Source: Streptomyces apocyni (GTDB lineage: Bacteria > Actinomycetota > Actinomycetes > Streptomycetales > Streptomycetaceae). From it: a DNA stretch of 64,000 bases. Shown here piece after piece: positions 25,515 to 34,079 of this stretch. A program made the position numbers and the translations under genes. The notes under the pieces were generated by a model. It was given only the letters and a program-made list of their open reading frames with translations. It was not told the DNA's origin and did no database searches. The stretch lies in NCBI RefSeq assembly GCF_009739465.1, contig NZ_WHOM01000065.1, positions 432,313-496,312 of the forward strand, in the 5' to 3' direction. Numbering within the stretch: the stretch's first letter is position 1; each line of letters begins with the position of its first letter.

Positions 25515-27470
25515 ATGGCGTACCGGCCAAGCAAGCGGCTGAAGAAGACCGTACTCGGCGTCGGAGCGGCCACCTTGCTCGCGGCGCTGAACGCCCCGGC
25601 CGCTGTCTCGTTCGCCGAGGAGAAGTACCACGACTACAAGATCGCCCAGCCTGGCTACAAGGCGAGGTACGGCTCCTGGAAGACCATGGACCTCCCCGAG
25701 GGCTACCAGCTGAACGCCATCCACGCCGCCCTGCTGCACACCGGCAAGGTGCTCCTGGTGGCGGGCTCGGGCAACAACCAGGCGCAGTTCGACGCGGGCA
25801 CCTTCTCGACCACCCTGTGGGACCCGAAGGACAACTCCTTCAAGACGATCGAGACGCCCGAGGATTTCTTCTGCGCGGGCCACTCCCAACTGCCGGACGG
25901 GCGTCTGCTGGTGGCCGGCGGCACGGCCCGCTACGAGGTCCTGGGCGACGACGTCACACGGGCTGGCGGCGCGATGCGGGTGAAGAACGAGAGCCCGGAC
26001 GCCCCGGTCACGCTGAAGAAGGGCACCAGGTTCCGGTCGCCCACCGGCGTGGAGTACGTCACCCGGGCGGATGTGACCGTCCCCAAGGCCAAGCGCGAAT
26101 TCGAGATCAGCTACTCCAAGTCGGGGGCGATGAAGCCCTGGAAGACCAAGGTGACCGCCTCCGAGGTCCAGGTTTTCGTGGAAGCCGTCAAGGAGGGCCC
26201 CGGCGGGCTGACCACGCAGGCCGCGCAGTACGAGGTGGTCGGCCTCAAGGGCAAGGACGCGGACAACGTCTATGGCATCGCCCAGAAACTCACCACCGAG
26301 GACCAGGACTTCCAGGGAATCAAGGCGGCCTACGAGTTCGACCCCAAGGCCGAGAAGTACATTCCCGTCGACCCGATGAAGAAGGCCCGCTGGTACCCCA
26401 CCCTGGTCACCCTGGACAACGGCAAGGTGCTGGCTGTCTCCGGGCTCGACGAGGTCGGCGTGGTGGACCCGGGCGACAACGAGATCTACGACCCCAAGAC
26501 CAAGAAGTGGTCCAAGGGCCCGACCCGCTACTTCCCGACCTACCCCGCGCTCTTCCTGACCAAGGGCGGCAAGCTCTTCTACCCGGCCGCCAACGCCGGT
26601 TACGGACCAGCAGACAAGGGCCGTACTCCCGGGATCTGGGATCTGAAGAAGAACACCTTCGAGAAGGTCCCCGGCCTCACCGACATCAACCAGACCGAGA
26701 CGGCGGCCTCCCTGCTGCTGCCTCCCGCGCAGGACCAGAAGGTGATGATCCTCGGCGGCGGTGGCGTCGGTGAGTCGACGAAGTCGACCGCCCGTACGGC
26801 ACTGATCGACCTGAAGGACGACAACCCCGCCTTTGAGGACGGCCCCCGCCTCCCACAGGGCACCCGCTACCTGAACAGCGTGATCCTGCCGGACGACTCG
26901 GTGTTCACCACCGGCGGCTCCAAGGACTACCGGGGCCGGGGTGCCAGCGACGTCCTCAAGGCGCAGTTCTACGACCCCCAGACCAACGCCTTCACCCCCG
27001 CCGCCGACCCCACCGTCGGCCGCAACTACCACGCCGAGGCGCTGCTGCTGCCCGACGGGCGGGTGGCGACCTTCGGCTCCGACCCGCTCTTCGCCGACAA
27101 GCAGAACACCAAGCTGGGGACCTTCGAGCAGCGCGTGGAGGTTTACACGCCGCCGTACCTGCACAAGAACCAGGACGACCGGCCAGTCCTCAGCGACGGC
27201 CCCCAGGAGCTGGACCAGAAGGGGCGCGCGACCTTCAAGACCAAGGACCCGCAGCGGATCGAGCGGGCGCGGCTGATGCGGCCCAGCGCCGTCACCCACG
27301 TCACGGATGTCGAACAGCGCTCGATCGCCCTGGAACTGTCCAAGGGCGAGGACTCCGTGACCGTGACCGTGCCGGACGACAAGGCGCTGGTGCCGCCCGG
27401 CTGGTACATGGTGTTCGCCATCGACAGCGAGGGGACACCGTCCGAGGCCCAGTGGATCCACGTCAAGTGA
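25515..27470 (+). CDS. glxA: GlxA, mononuclear copper-radical oxidase
   Basis: A 651-residue protein starting three bases after the cslA stop. An N-terminal basic stretch and a hydrophobic segment (TVLGVGAATLLAALNAPAAV) give export. Galactose-oxidase-like features include Cys120 in FFCAGH, predicted to cross-link to the Tyr of RWYPT; the neighbouring Trp in KARWYPT is the GlxA-type stacking residue. Kelch repeats (LPDGRLLVAGG, LPDGRVATFGS) form the propeller, with a C-terminal Ig-like domain. GlxA oxidises the CslA glycan at the tip and needs a copper chaperone not seen here. Confidence 0.95.
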   Translation: MAYRPSKRLKKTVLGVGAATLLAALNAPAAVSFAEEKYHDYKIAQPGYKARYGSWKTMDLPEGYQLNAIHAALLHTGKVLLVAGSGNNQAQFDAGTFSTTLWDPKDNSFKTIETPEDFFCAGHSQLPDGRLLVAGGTARYEVLGDDVTRAGGAMRVKNESPDAPVTLKKGTRFRSPTGVEYVTRADVTVPKAKREFEISYSKSGAMKPWKTKVTASEVQVFVEAVKEGPGGLTTQAAQYEVVGLKGKDADNVYGIAQKLTTEDQDFQGIKAAYEFDPKAEKYIPVDPMKKARWYPTLVTLDNGKVLAVSGLDEVGVVDPGDNEIYDPKTKKWSKGPTRYFPTYPALFLTKGGKLFYPAANAGYGPADKGRTPGIWDLKKNTFEKVPGLTDINQTETAASLLLPPAQDQKVMILGGGGVGESTKSTARTALIDLKDDNPAFEDGPRLPQGTRYLNSVILPDDSVFTTGGSKDYRGRGASDVLKAQFYDPQTNAFTPAADPTVGRNYHAEALLLPDGRVATFGSDPLFADKQNTKLGTFEQRVEVYTPPYLHKNQDDRPVLSDGPQELDQKGRATFKTKDPQRIERARLMRPSAVTHVTDVEQRSIALELSKGEDSVTVTVPDDKALVPPGWYMVFAIDSEGTPSEAQWIHVK

Positions 27471-27518
27471 GCGTGTGCGGCAGGTGTGCCGGTGCTCTCC
27501 CTCGGTGCTCCGACGGTC

Positions 27519-28577
27519 CTATGCCTTGCTGTTGCGGGCCAGGCCGAGCGCGTAGTCGGGCCACCACTTGCCCGCCTTGGGTCCGCCGCGGCACTCGCCG
27601 TCCGACTCGCCTGGGCGCTTGATCCACAGGTAGGCGTCGATCAGTGGGTCCCCGGTGTCGGTGGTCGGCCGCTTGCCGAGCGCGCGGCCTGGCGGGTTGC
27701 ACCAGGCGTCCGTCCGGGCGCCGGGCAGCGGGCCGTTGCCGTTGCGGCTGCTGTCGACGACGAAGGGCATGCCGTCGAGCACCCGCGACAGCTGATGCCC
27801 GTACGTTCGTACGGCGCTGTCGGTCTGGAAGTTGGAGACATTCAGCGCGAAGCCGTCGGCGGCCGCGATCCCCGAGTTCCGTAGCGGCCCGGCCAGTTTC
27901 TCCGGGCTCTTGATCCAGTCGGGGTTGCCCGCGTCGAGGTACACCTTGACGTTCGGCTGCTGCTTGAGCCGGTCGATCGCCTCCGCGAGCAACTGGAAGC
28001 GCTCCTGGTGGAACACCGCGGGGGTGCAGCCGTCCACGGTGTGCGGGATCGCGTCCGGCTCCAGGATCACGATCGCCTTGGCGTCCCCGATGTTGTCCGC
28101 GAAGGCGCTGAGCCATTGCCGGTAGAAGTCCACGCTGTGGGCGCCGCCCGCCGAGTACTGCCCGCAGTCGCGGTGCGGGATGTTGTACGCCACCAGGACG
28201 GCGGTGCGCCCGTCCCGCGCGGCGCCGTCCCTGGCCGTCCGCACCATCGGCCCCGGATCGTCGCCCGCGGGCCACACCGCGACCGGTTGGGACGCGATGC
28301 GCTCGATCAGCTCGGCGTCCTGGGCGCGGCCCTGCGCACGCCACTGGTCGGCCTGCCGGGCGGCGGGACTGTCCGGGTCCACCCAGAAGGGGCTGTCGTC
28401 GGCCGTGGACGTGCCGGCCGACGGGGTGGCGTTGGACGGCCCGCGTACCAGCGCCGCCTCCCGTGGCTCAGGCTCAGGCTCCGACGAGCAGCCGAGCATG
28501 AGCACCAGCGCGCCTACGGCGGCGGCCGTCCTGATGGCACGGGTGAGGTGTGCGGTGCGGGTGGGAAAGGCGGACAT
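27519..28577 (-). CDS. cslZ: GH6 endoglucanase lipoprotein (CslZ-like)
   Basis: A 352-residue protein with a lipoprotein signal, lipobox LMLGC near residue 29, followed by a disordered Glu/Pro/Ser linker. The GH6 domain shows NIPHRDCGQYSAGG, ILEPDAIP and VYLDAGNPDW, the aspartates of which are the family's catalytic acid/base candidates. It converges on glxA, 48 bases apart. It should trim or open the wall so that the CslA/GlxA glycan can emerge. The symbol follows the S. coelicolor cslA-glxA-cslZ locus. Confidence 0.85.
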   Translation of the reverse strand: MSAFPTRTAHLTRAIRTAAAVGALVLMLGCSSEPEPEPREAALVRGPSNATPSAGTSTADDSPFWVDPDSPAARQADQWRAQGRAQDAELIERIASQPVAVWPAGDDPGPMVRTARDGAARDGRTAVLVAYNIPHRDCGQYSAGGAHSVDFYRQWLSAFADNIGDAKAIVILEPDAIPHTVDGCTPAVFHQERFQLLAEAIDRLKQQPNVKVYLDAGNPDWIKSPEKLAGPLRNSGIAAADGFALNVSNFQTDSAVRTYGHQLSRVLDGMPFVVDSSRNGNGPLPGARTDAWCNPPGRALGKRPTTDTGDPLIDAYLWIKRPGESDGECRGGPKAGKWWPDYALGLARNSKA

Positions 28578-28740
28578 CCAGCCCCCTGGGACGACGGCGC
28601 GCGGATGATTCCGGGTAATCCTGGCATAAGGCGCAGGTCATGCCTGGCTGCCACACCCGTACGCATCACTTCGAGCCGCCCGTCGCCCGAACTCCGAGAC
28701 GGGGCTGACCGCGATATGACCGGCCGGTAGGGTCAGCTGC

Positions 28741-29250
28741 GTGCCGAAGCCGCTCAGCCTTCCCTTCGATCCCATCGCCCGAGCCGACGAACTCTGGAAG
28801 CAGCGCTGGGGTTCCGTGCCGTCCATGGCCGCGATCACCTCGATCATGCGCGCCCACCAGATCCTGCTCGCCGAGGTCGACGCGGTGGTCAAGCCGTACG
28901 GACTGACCTTCGCGCGCTATGAGGCGCTGGTGCTGCTCACCTTCTCCAAGGCGGGTGAGCTGCCGATGTCCAAGATCGGCGAGCGGCTGATGGTGCACCC
29001 GACGTCGGTGACCAACACCGTGGACCGGCTGGTGCGGTCCGGCCTGGTCGCCAAGCGGCCCAACCCGAACGACGGGCGCGGCACCCTCGCCTCGATCACC
29101 GACAAGGGGCGCGAGACCGTCGACGCCGCCACCCGCGACCTGATGGCGATGGACTTCGGGCTCGGGACGTACGACGCGGAGGAGTGCGCGGAGATCTTCG
29201 CGATGCTGCGCCCGCTGCGGGTGGCCGCGCACGACTTCGAGGAGGCTTAG
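28741..29250 (+). CDS. MarR-family regulator
   Basis: A 169-residue protein from GTG (VPKPLSLPFDPIARADELW). The winged HTH spans about residues 70-110: MSKIGERLMVHPTSVTNTVDRLVRSGLVAKRPNPNDGRGTLASIT, with the wing NPNDGRG. It is divergent from the GH6 gene and precedes DUF3817 and icmA on the same strand. It could control icmA through the palindrome at 29674, though that is inferred from position only. Confidence 0.9.
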   Translation: MPKPLSLPFDPIARADELWKQRWGSVPSMAAITSIMRAHQILLAEVDAVVKPYGLTFARYEALVLLTFSKAGELPMSKIGERLMVHPTSVTNTVDRLVRSGLVAKRPNPNDGRGTLASITDKGRETVDAATRDLMAMDFGLGTYDAEECAEIFAMLRPLRVAAHDFEEA

Positions 29251-29304
29251 CCTCAGCCCAACCCGCGCGAAGATCGCCCGTCGCGCGCGGTTACGCTCAA
29301 TGCC

Positions 29305-29631
29305 ATGAAGTCGAATGTGCTGTCCCGCTACCGGGTGATGGCGTACATCACCGCCGTCTGGCTGCTGGTCTTCACCGTGGCGATCATCGCGAAGTACGGC
29401 TTCGATGCCGGTGACACCATGGTGATCTCCCAGATCCACGGGGTGCTGTTCATTATTTACGTGATCTTCGCCTTCGACCTGGGCTCCAAGGCGAAATGGC
29501 CGTTCGGCAAGCTCCTGTGGGTGCTGGCCGCGGGGTGCATCCCCGTCGCCTCGTTCTTCGTCGAGCCGAAGATCACCCGCGAGGCCAGGGCGCTGATCAC
29601 GGACAGTCCGCAGGCGGTCGCTAAGGCGTAA
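29305..29631 (+). CDS. DUF3817 integral membrane protein (second copy)
   Basis: A 108-residue protein, MKSNVLSRYRVMAYITAVWLLVFTVAII, with three hydrophobic segments and the motif IHGVLFIIYVIFAFDLG shared with the gene at 20593. It lies between MarR and icmA, 54 bases after the MarR stop, and is probably cotranscribed with MarR. Function unknown. Confidence 0.88.
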   Translation: MKSNVLSRYRVMAYITAVWLLVFTVAIIAKYGFDAGDTMVISQIHGVLFIIYVIFAFDLGSKAKWPFGKLLWVLAAGCIPVASFFVEPKITREARALITDSPQAVAKA

Positions 29632-29673
29632 CTCCACCGCCGCGCGAGCAACGCGCGGCGGCTGCCCATCGAC

Positions 29674-29697
29674 ATTTACTAGGACGTCCTAGTAAAT
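29674..29697. promoter_or_regulatory. Perfect 24-bp palindrome before icmA
   Basis: The 20-bp core TTACTAGGACGTCCTAGTAA is extended by AT on each side in full symmetry. It ends nine bases before the icmA ATG, where there is no clear Shine-Dalgarno sequence, so it likely overlaps the transcription start and acts as a repressor site (TetR/MarR size). Confidence 0.75.
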
Positions 29698-29705
29698 TCG
29701 TGGGT

Positions 29706-31406
29706 ATGGACGCTGACGCCATCGAAGAGGGCCGCCGCCGCTGGCAGGCCCGGTACGACTCCGCGAAGAAGCGGGACGCCGATTTCTCCACGCTCTCGGG
29801 TGATCCCGTCGAGCCGGTCTACGGGCCACGGCCGGGGGACACCTACGAGGGATTCGAGCGGATCGGCTGGCCCGGCGAGTATCCCTTCACCCGTGGGCTG
29901 TACCCGACCGGCTACCGCGGCCGCACCTGGACCATCCGCCAGTTCGCCGGGTTCGGCAACGCTGAGCAGACCAACGAGCGCTACAAGCAGATCCTCGGCA
30001 ACGGCGGCGGCGGACTCTCCGTCGCCTTCGACATGCCGACGCTGATGGGCCGCGACTCCGACGACCCGCGCTCGCTCGGCGAGGTCGGGCACTGCGGGGT
30101 CGCCATCGACTCGGCCGCCGACATGGAGGTCCTGTTCCAGGACATCCCGCTCGGCGATGTCACCACCTCGATGACGATCTCCGGGCCCGCCGTACCCGTC
30201 TTCTGTATGTACCTCGTCGCCGCCGAGCGGCAGGGCATCGACCCCGGCGTACTCAACGGCACACTCCAGACCGACATCTTCAAGGAGTACATCGCCCAGA
30301 AGGAGTGGCTGTTCCAGCCCGAGCCCCATCTGCGCCTGATCGGCGACCTGATGGAGCACTGCGCCCGCGACATCCCCGCGTACAAGCCGCTCTCGGTCTC
30401 CGGCTACCACATCCGTGAGGCGGGCGCGACGGCCGCGCAGGAGCTGGCGTACACCCTCGCGGACGGCTTCGGATACGTCGAGCTCGGCCTCAGCCGCGGC
30501 ATGGACGTGGACGTCTTCGCGCCCGGGCTCAGCTTCTTCTTCGACGCGCACCTCGACTTCTTCGAGGAGATCGCCAAGTTCCGTGCCGCGCGCCGGATCT
30601 GGGCCCGCTGGATGAAGGAGGTCTACGGCGCGAAGACCGACAAGGCGCAGTGGCTGCGCTTCCACACCCAGACCGCCGGTGTCTCGCTGACCGCCCAGCA
30701 GCCGTACAACAATGTCGTACGTACGGCGGTCGAGGCCCTGTCCGCGGTACTCGGCGGCACCAACTCGCTGCACACCAATGCCCTCGACGAGACCCTCGCG
30801 CTGCCGTCCGAGCAGGCCGCCGAGATCGCGCTGCGCACCCAGCAGGTGCTGATGGAGGAGACCGGCGTCGCCAACGTCGCCGACCCGCTGGGCGGCTCCT
30901 GGTACGTCGAGCAGCTCACCGACCGCATCGAGGCCGACGCGGAGAAGATCTTCGACCAGATCAAGGAGCGCGGCCTGCGGGCCCACCCGAACGGCAAGCA
31001 CCCCATCGGGCCGATCACCTCCGGCATCCTGCGCGGCATCGAGGACGGCTGGTTCACCGGCGAGATCGCCGAGTCCGCCTTCCAGTACCAGCAGGCGCTG
31101 GAGAAGGGCGACAAGCGGGTCGTGGGCGTGAACGCCCACCACGGCTCGGTCACCGGTGACCTGGAGATCCTGCGGGTCAGCCACGAGGTCGAGCGCGAGC
31201 AGGTACGGGTACTCGCCGACCGTAAGAGCGGCCGGGACGACGCCAAGGTGCGCGCCGCCATCGAGGCGATGCTGGGCGCCGCACGCGACGGGTCGAACAT
31301 GATCGGGCCGATGCTGGACGCGGTCCGCGCGGAGGCCAGCCTCGGCGAGATCTGCGACGCGCTGCGGGACGAGTGGGGCACGTACACGGAGCCGCCGGGC
31401 TTCTGA
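29706..31406 (+). CDS. icmA: Isobutyryl-CoA mutase large subunit
   Basis: A 566-residue acyl-CoA mutase large subunit, MDADAIEEGRRRWQARYD. Position 80 is Phe (TIRQFAGF) and position 198 is Gln (IAQKEW), the two residues that distinguish isobutyryl-CoA mutase from methylmalonyl-CoA mutase (Tyr and Arg there). SVAFDMPTLMGRDSDDP and GVANVADPLGGSWYVE are conserved. It has no C-terminal cobalamin-binding domain, so it needs the separate small subunit IcmB, not found in the window. It interconverts isobutyryl-CoA and n-butyryl-CoA, feeding polyketide precursors and valine use; MeaB may assist. Confidence 0.95.
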   Translation: MDADAIEEGRRRWQARYDSAKKRDADFSTLSGDPVEPVYGPRPGDTYEGFERIGWPGEYPFTRGLYPTGYRGRTWTIRQFAGFGNAEQTNERYKQILGNGGGGLSVAFDMPTLMGRDSDDPRSLGEVGHCGVAIDSAADMEVLFQDIPLGDVTTSMTISGPAVPVFCMYLVAAERQGIDPGVLNGTLQTDIFKEYIAQKEWLFQPEPHLRLIGDLMEHCARDIPAYKPLSVSGYHIREAGATAAQELAYTLADGFGYVELGLSRGMDVDVFAPGLSFFFDAHLDFFEEIAKFRAARRIWARWMKEVYGAKTDKAQWLRFHTQTAGVSLTAQQPYNNVVRTAVEALSAVLGGTNSLHTNALDETLALPSEQAAEIALRTQQVLMEETGVANVADPLGGSWYVEQLTDRIEADAEKIFDQIKERGLRAHPNGKHPIGPITSGILRGIEDGWFTGEIAESAFQYQQALEKGDKRVVGVNAHHGSVTGDLEILRVSHEVEREQVRVLADRKSGRDDAKVRAAIEAMLGAARDGSNMIGPMLDAVRAEASLGEICDALRDEWGTYTEPPGF

Positions 31407-31413
31407 TGTCTGT

Positions 31414-31462
31414 ACGCGCGCCGCGCCCTGCCAGGCGACTTCTGGCGGGGCGCGGCGCGTGT
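31414..31462. terminator. Hairpin terminator between icmA and convergent operon
   Basis: A GC-rich inverted repeat with about 18 paired bases (ACGCGCGCCGCGCCCTGCCAG region pairing with 31442-31462, few mismatches) lies just after the icmA stop and just beyond the convergent gene's stop. It can serve both strands. Confidence 0.75.
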
Positions 31463-31490
31463 GGGGTGGTCAGGGTGCGGGCCAGGGGGG

Positions 31491-32813
31491 TCAGCCGCTG
31501 ATCGACTGGTGCAGACCGGGGACATGCAGGGTGCCGCCGAACTGCGCGGCCTGGGTCACCTTCACCTTGGTGAAGTACGCGATCGGGACGTTCAGCGGGG
31601 GCGGGTTCTCCGGGTCGAAGACGATCGGGATCAGCCCGAAGAGGTTGCCCTCCAGACGCTCCGTGTACATGATCGTCTGGCCGTCGCGGATGGTGGACGT
31701 GGAGCCCTTGGCCGCCTCGACGTGGTACCTCCTGCCGCCGGGGCCGGGCACGATCTGGTGCAGGTCGCCGATGTCCGTGCCGTTGTCGACGGTGAACTTC
31801 AGCGCCTGCTTGACGCGGCCGTCTGGGGTGCGGAGGTTGACGACGCCCTTGTAGTCGAGGCCCTTGAGGAGCAGGGAGCTCGCCTCCAGCTCCCAGGGGT
31901 CGTTGGGGATCGGGGCCGGTGGGGTCTCGTCGTCGCCCGCGACTTTCTTCTCGACGACGCAGGGGAAGGGCACCTTGCCGTCCGCGTCGGGGGCCAGGGG
32001 GTCGTCGGGGGTGGGAGTCGCGGCGGGGGTGGTCGCCTCGGGTGAGGGTTCGGGGCTGGCGTCGGCTTCGGTGTTCGTTGGGTTCTCGGCCTTGTCGGCT
32101 CTATCTGCCTTGTCCGCCGCGTCCTTGACTGTGTCCGGCGCGGTGGGCGACGGGGACTCTGTGCCGTCAGCGTCCTCCGTGTCCGTATCCGTGTCCGTAT
32201 CCGTGTCTGTGTCCTGCTTGTCGTCCGGTGTGAGGAAGTCCCGGACGTCCTCACCGAACTGCTTCAGCGCGTCTCCGACACCCAGCGGGTCCAGTGGGTT
32301 CTTCGTCGCGGACGGTGAGGGGCTCGGCTCCGGCGCGGCGGGCTGCTCGTCCGACACGGACGGGGAGGGCGACGGGGTGGGCTCAGCTGCAGGGGGGCCG
32401 GAGCTGGACGCGCTCGCGGAAGGTGAGGGTGTCGGCTCCTTGGAGTCGGAGGGCTCCGGGCTCGCCGAGGCGTCGGCCTCTCCGGGTCCCTCGGTCGCGC
32501 CGTCCGCGTCCTCGGTCTCGTCCGCGTCCTCGGCGGTGTTGTCCTCGGCCTCGGTGTCCGGGGCCGTGACGCACGGGCCGTCCCGGAAAGGGTTGTCCGG
32601 CTGCGGCTTGGCTTGTGCGAGCGTCGGTGTCAGGCCCATGCCCATGAGTACGGCACTGGGCATCGCGGCGAGGGATATCGCCTTGCCCGCGGGCATCTGC
32701 AACCTCGTCAGCAGCGGCTTCCTGGGGGCTGCGTGCCGTGGCCCGGACCTGCCCCGGGGCCTGTCCGTGGCGGCGGCCCCGTCCTCAGGAGCCCGCACGT
32801 CGTCACCCAGCAC
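31491..32813 (-). CDS. Secreted/membrane-anchored acidic Pro/Ser-rich hypothetical protein
   Basis: About 440 residues from GTG 32813 (VLGDDVRAPEDGAAAT), with GGGAGG four bases upstream. A hydrophobic segment (AISLAAMPSAVLMGMGLTPTLAQA) acts as signal or anchor. It is followed by about 230 residues of acidic, Pro/Ser/Thr-rich disorder, including a run of DT dipeptides. A folded C-terminal domain of about 130 residues starts at FPCVVEKKV, with a cysteine on either side of the disorder. Its start overlaps the DUF6114 gene by 11 bases, third in a DUF6230-DUF6114 operon. Function unknown. Confidence 0.75.
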   Translation of the reverse strand: MLGDDVRAPEDGAAATDRPRGRSGPRHAAPRKPLLTRLQMPAGKAISLAAMPSAVLMGMGLTPTLAQAKPQPDNPFRDGPCVTAPDTEAEDNTAEDADETEDADGATEGPGEADASASPEPSDSKEPTPSPSASASSSGPPAAEPTPSPSPSVSDEQPAAPEPSPSPSATKNPLDPLGVGDALKQFGEDVRDFLTPDDKQDTDTDTDTDTDTEDADGTESPSPTAPDTVKDAADKADRADKAENPTNTEADASPEPSPEATTPAATPTPDDPLAPDADGKVPFPCVVEKKVAGDDETPPAPIPNDPWELEASSLLLKGLDYKGVVNLRTPDGRVKQALKFTVDNGTDIGDLHQIVPGPGGRRYHVEAAKGSTSTIRDGQTIMYTERLEGNLFGLIPIVFDPENPPPLNVPIAYFTKVKVTQAAQFGGTLHVPGLHQSISG

Positions 32814-33306
32814 TGTGCCTCCCGTTCGCTCCGCCGTTGGTCGGGCTCGCTCCCGCGCTGGCGTCCACGGCGTCCTCGGTGTCCACGGCGTCCTCGCCCG
32901 CGGCCCTCGACTTGTCCGGCACCCAGGAGATGCCCAGCGCACCACCGATCAGCGCCATCAGGTAACCGATCACGAAGCCGCCGAAGTTGGACACCACCAA
33001 CGAGACCAGCGCCAGCAGAATCGCCGCGACGCCCGCGAAGACACGCGACTGCGTCTGAAACCACAAGGTCAGCCCCAGCACGACCAGCAGCACACCGATG
33101 ATCAGAGATCCGGCGCCCGCCGTGGTCGACATGCTGATCGTCAACGCACCCAGCGGGATGCTGGCGTACGGGAAGTACATGATCGGGATGCCACCCAGGA
33201 GGGTCAGCAGACCGCCCCAGAACGGGCGTTGACCGCGCCACCCTCGGAACGATCGGCGCATCCGGCCGAGCTTGCCGCCCAGCCCTCCTCGCTCGTCGGC
33301 GCTCAT
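32803..33306 (-). CDS. DUF6114 membrane protein
   Basis: A 167-residue protein from MSADERGGLGGKLGRMRRSFRGWRGQRPFWGG, with GAGGAG nine bases before ATG; the longer frame upstream is intergenic. Four membrane helices are predicted (LLTLLGGIPIMYFPYA; SLIIGVLLVVLGLTLWF; FAGVAAILLALVSLVV; FGGFVIGYLMALIGGALGI), with a charged N-terminus and a disordered C-terminus. DUF6114 and DUF6230 genes are neighbours in many streptomycetes. Role unknown. Confidence 0.88.
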   Translation of the reverse strand: MSADERGGLGGKLGRMRRSFRGWRGQRPFWGGLLTLLGGIPIMYFPYASIPLGALTISMSTTAGAGSLIIGVLLVVLGLTLWFQTQSRVFAGVAAILLALVSLVVSNFGGFVIGYLMALIGGALGISWVPDKSRAAGEDAVDTEDAVDASAGASPTNGGANGRHSAG

Positions 33307-33446
33307 GTCGTACAGCTCCTCGGGAAAGGCGATGGTTCTGTGTGATGTGCCGGTACGGGCACGGGAGCGCCGGTGGGCAGTGGCCTGGCCACCGACGCCC
33401 CGCACCCACAACAACCCGCACCCGGCCGGTCAGCGAGGTGCGTGCC

Positions 33447-34079
33447 TCAGTAGCACTCGTGCTTGCCCTTCTTGACCTTCATGCTGAGGCCGGAGAGCTT
33501 GAAGGTGCCCGCCGTGGTGGCCCACGCGCGCTGCTTGACGTCGGTGAACACCACGCTCTCCGCCTGCTGGGCGAAGGAGCCCGGGACGTACGAGCCCTGA
33601 CCGTCCTTGCCCACCTTCGACGGGCCGGGGCCCTTGGTGGTGGAGTCGATCGAGACGCCGATGTCGATGTTGGTGAACGTGGCGTCGGTCGACAGGTCGT
33701 CGGCGTCGATGTAGAGCTTCTTGGCCTCGACCTTGGGGCCGCCCTTGGCACCGGCCGTGAGGTTCATCGACACATCGCCGAAGACCGGTACCGGAATCAC
33801 CACGGACTGGCACAGCTCGGTGATCTTGGCCGAGTCCAGGCCGACCACGGCGACCGGCTTCTTGCCGTCCGGGGTGTTGTCCAACGCCCCGTACTGGACG
33901 AATCCCTCGCCTTCCAGCTTGGCGACGGTCAGCTTGAACTGCTGACCTGACACATTGAACGATGCCGCGAGCGCACCCTGCGAGAGGGCGACACCTATCA
34001 CGGCGGTCGCCGCGACGCTCGGCACCATGACCACGGCGAACCGCTTCCATCGGGTTCCGCCACGAGCCACGGATTCCAT
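33447..34079 (-). CDS. DUF6230 secreted protein
   Basis: A 210-residue protein with an Arg-containing N-terminus and a hydrophobic segment (FAVVMVPSVAATAVIGVAL), likely a signal or anchor, then a beta-rich domain. Two cysteines are in TELCQSVVIPVP and the C-terminal HECY. GGAGG precedes the ATG at an ideal spacing. Older annotation of this family as cholesterol esterase has no support in visible motifs (no GxSxG). First gene of the operon with DUF6114 and the acidic protein. Confidence 0.88.
   Translation of the reverse strand: MESVARGGTRWKRFAVVMVPSVAATAVIGVALSQGALAASFNVSGQQFKLTVAKLEGEGFVQYGALDNTPDGKKPVAVVGLDSAKITELCQSVVIPVPVFGDVSMNLTAGAKGGPKVEAKKLYIDADDLSTDATFTNIDIGVSIDSTTKGPGPSKVGKDGQGSYVPGSFAQQAESVVFTDVKQRAWATTAGTFKLSGLSMKVKKGKHECY

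Noticed and set aside
25293..27461. Open frame of 722 codons antisense to glxA
   Set aside because: GlxA on the other strand has clear family motifs and codon bias; the antisense frame is a third-position GC artefact.
33447..34079. Cholesterol esterase function for the DUF6230 protein
   Set aside because: No GxSxG motif or catalytic triad visible; the name appears to be a legacy annotation.
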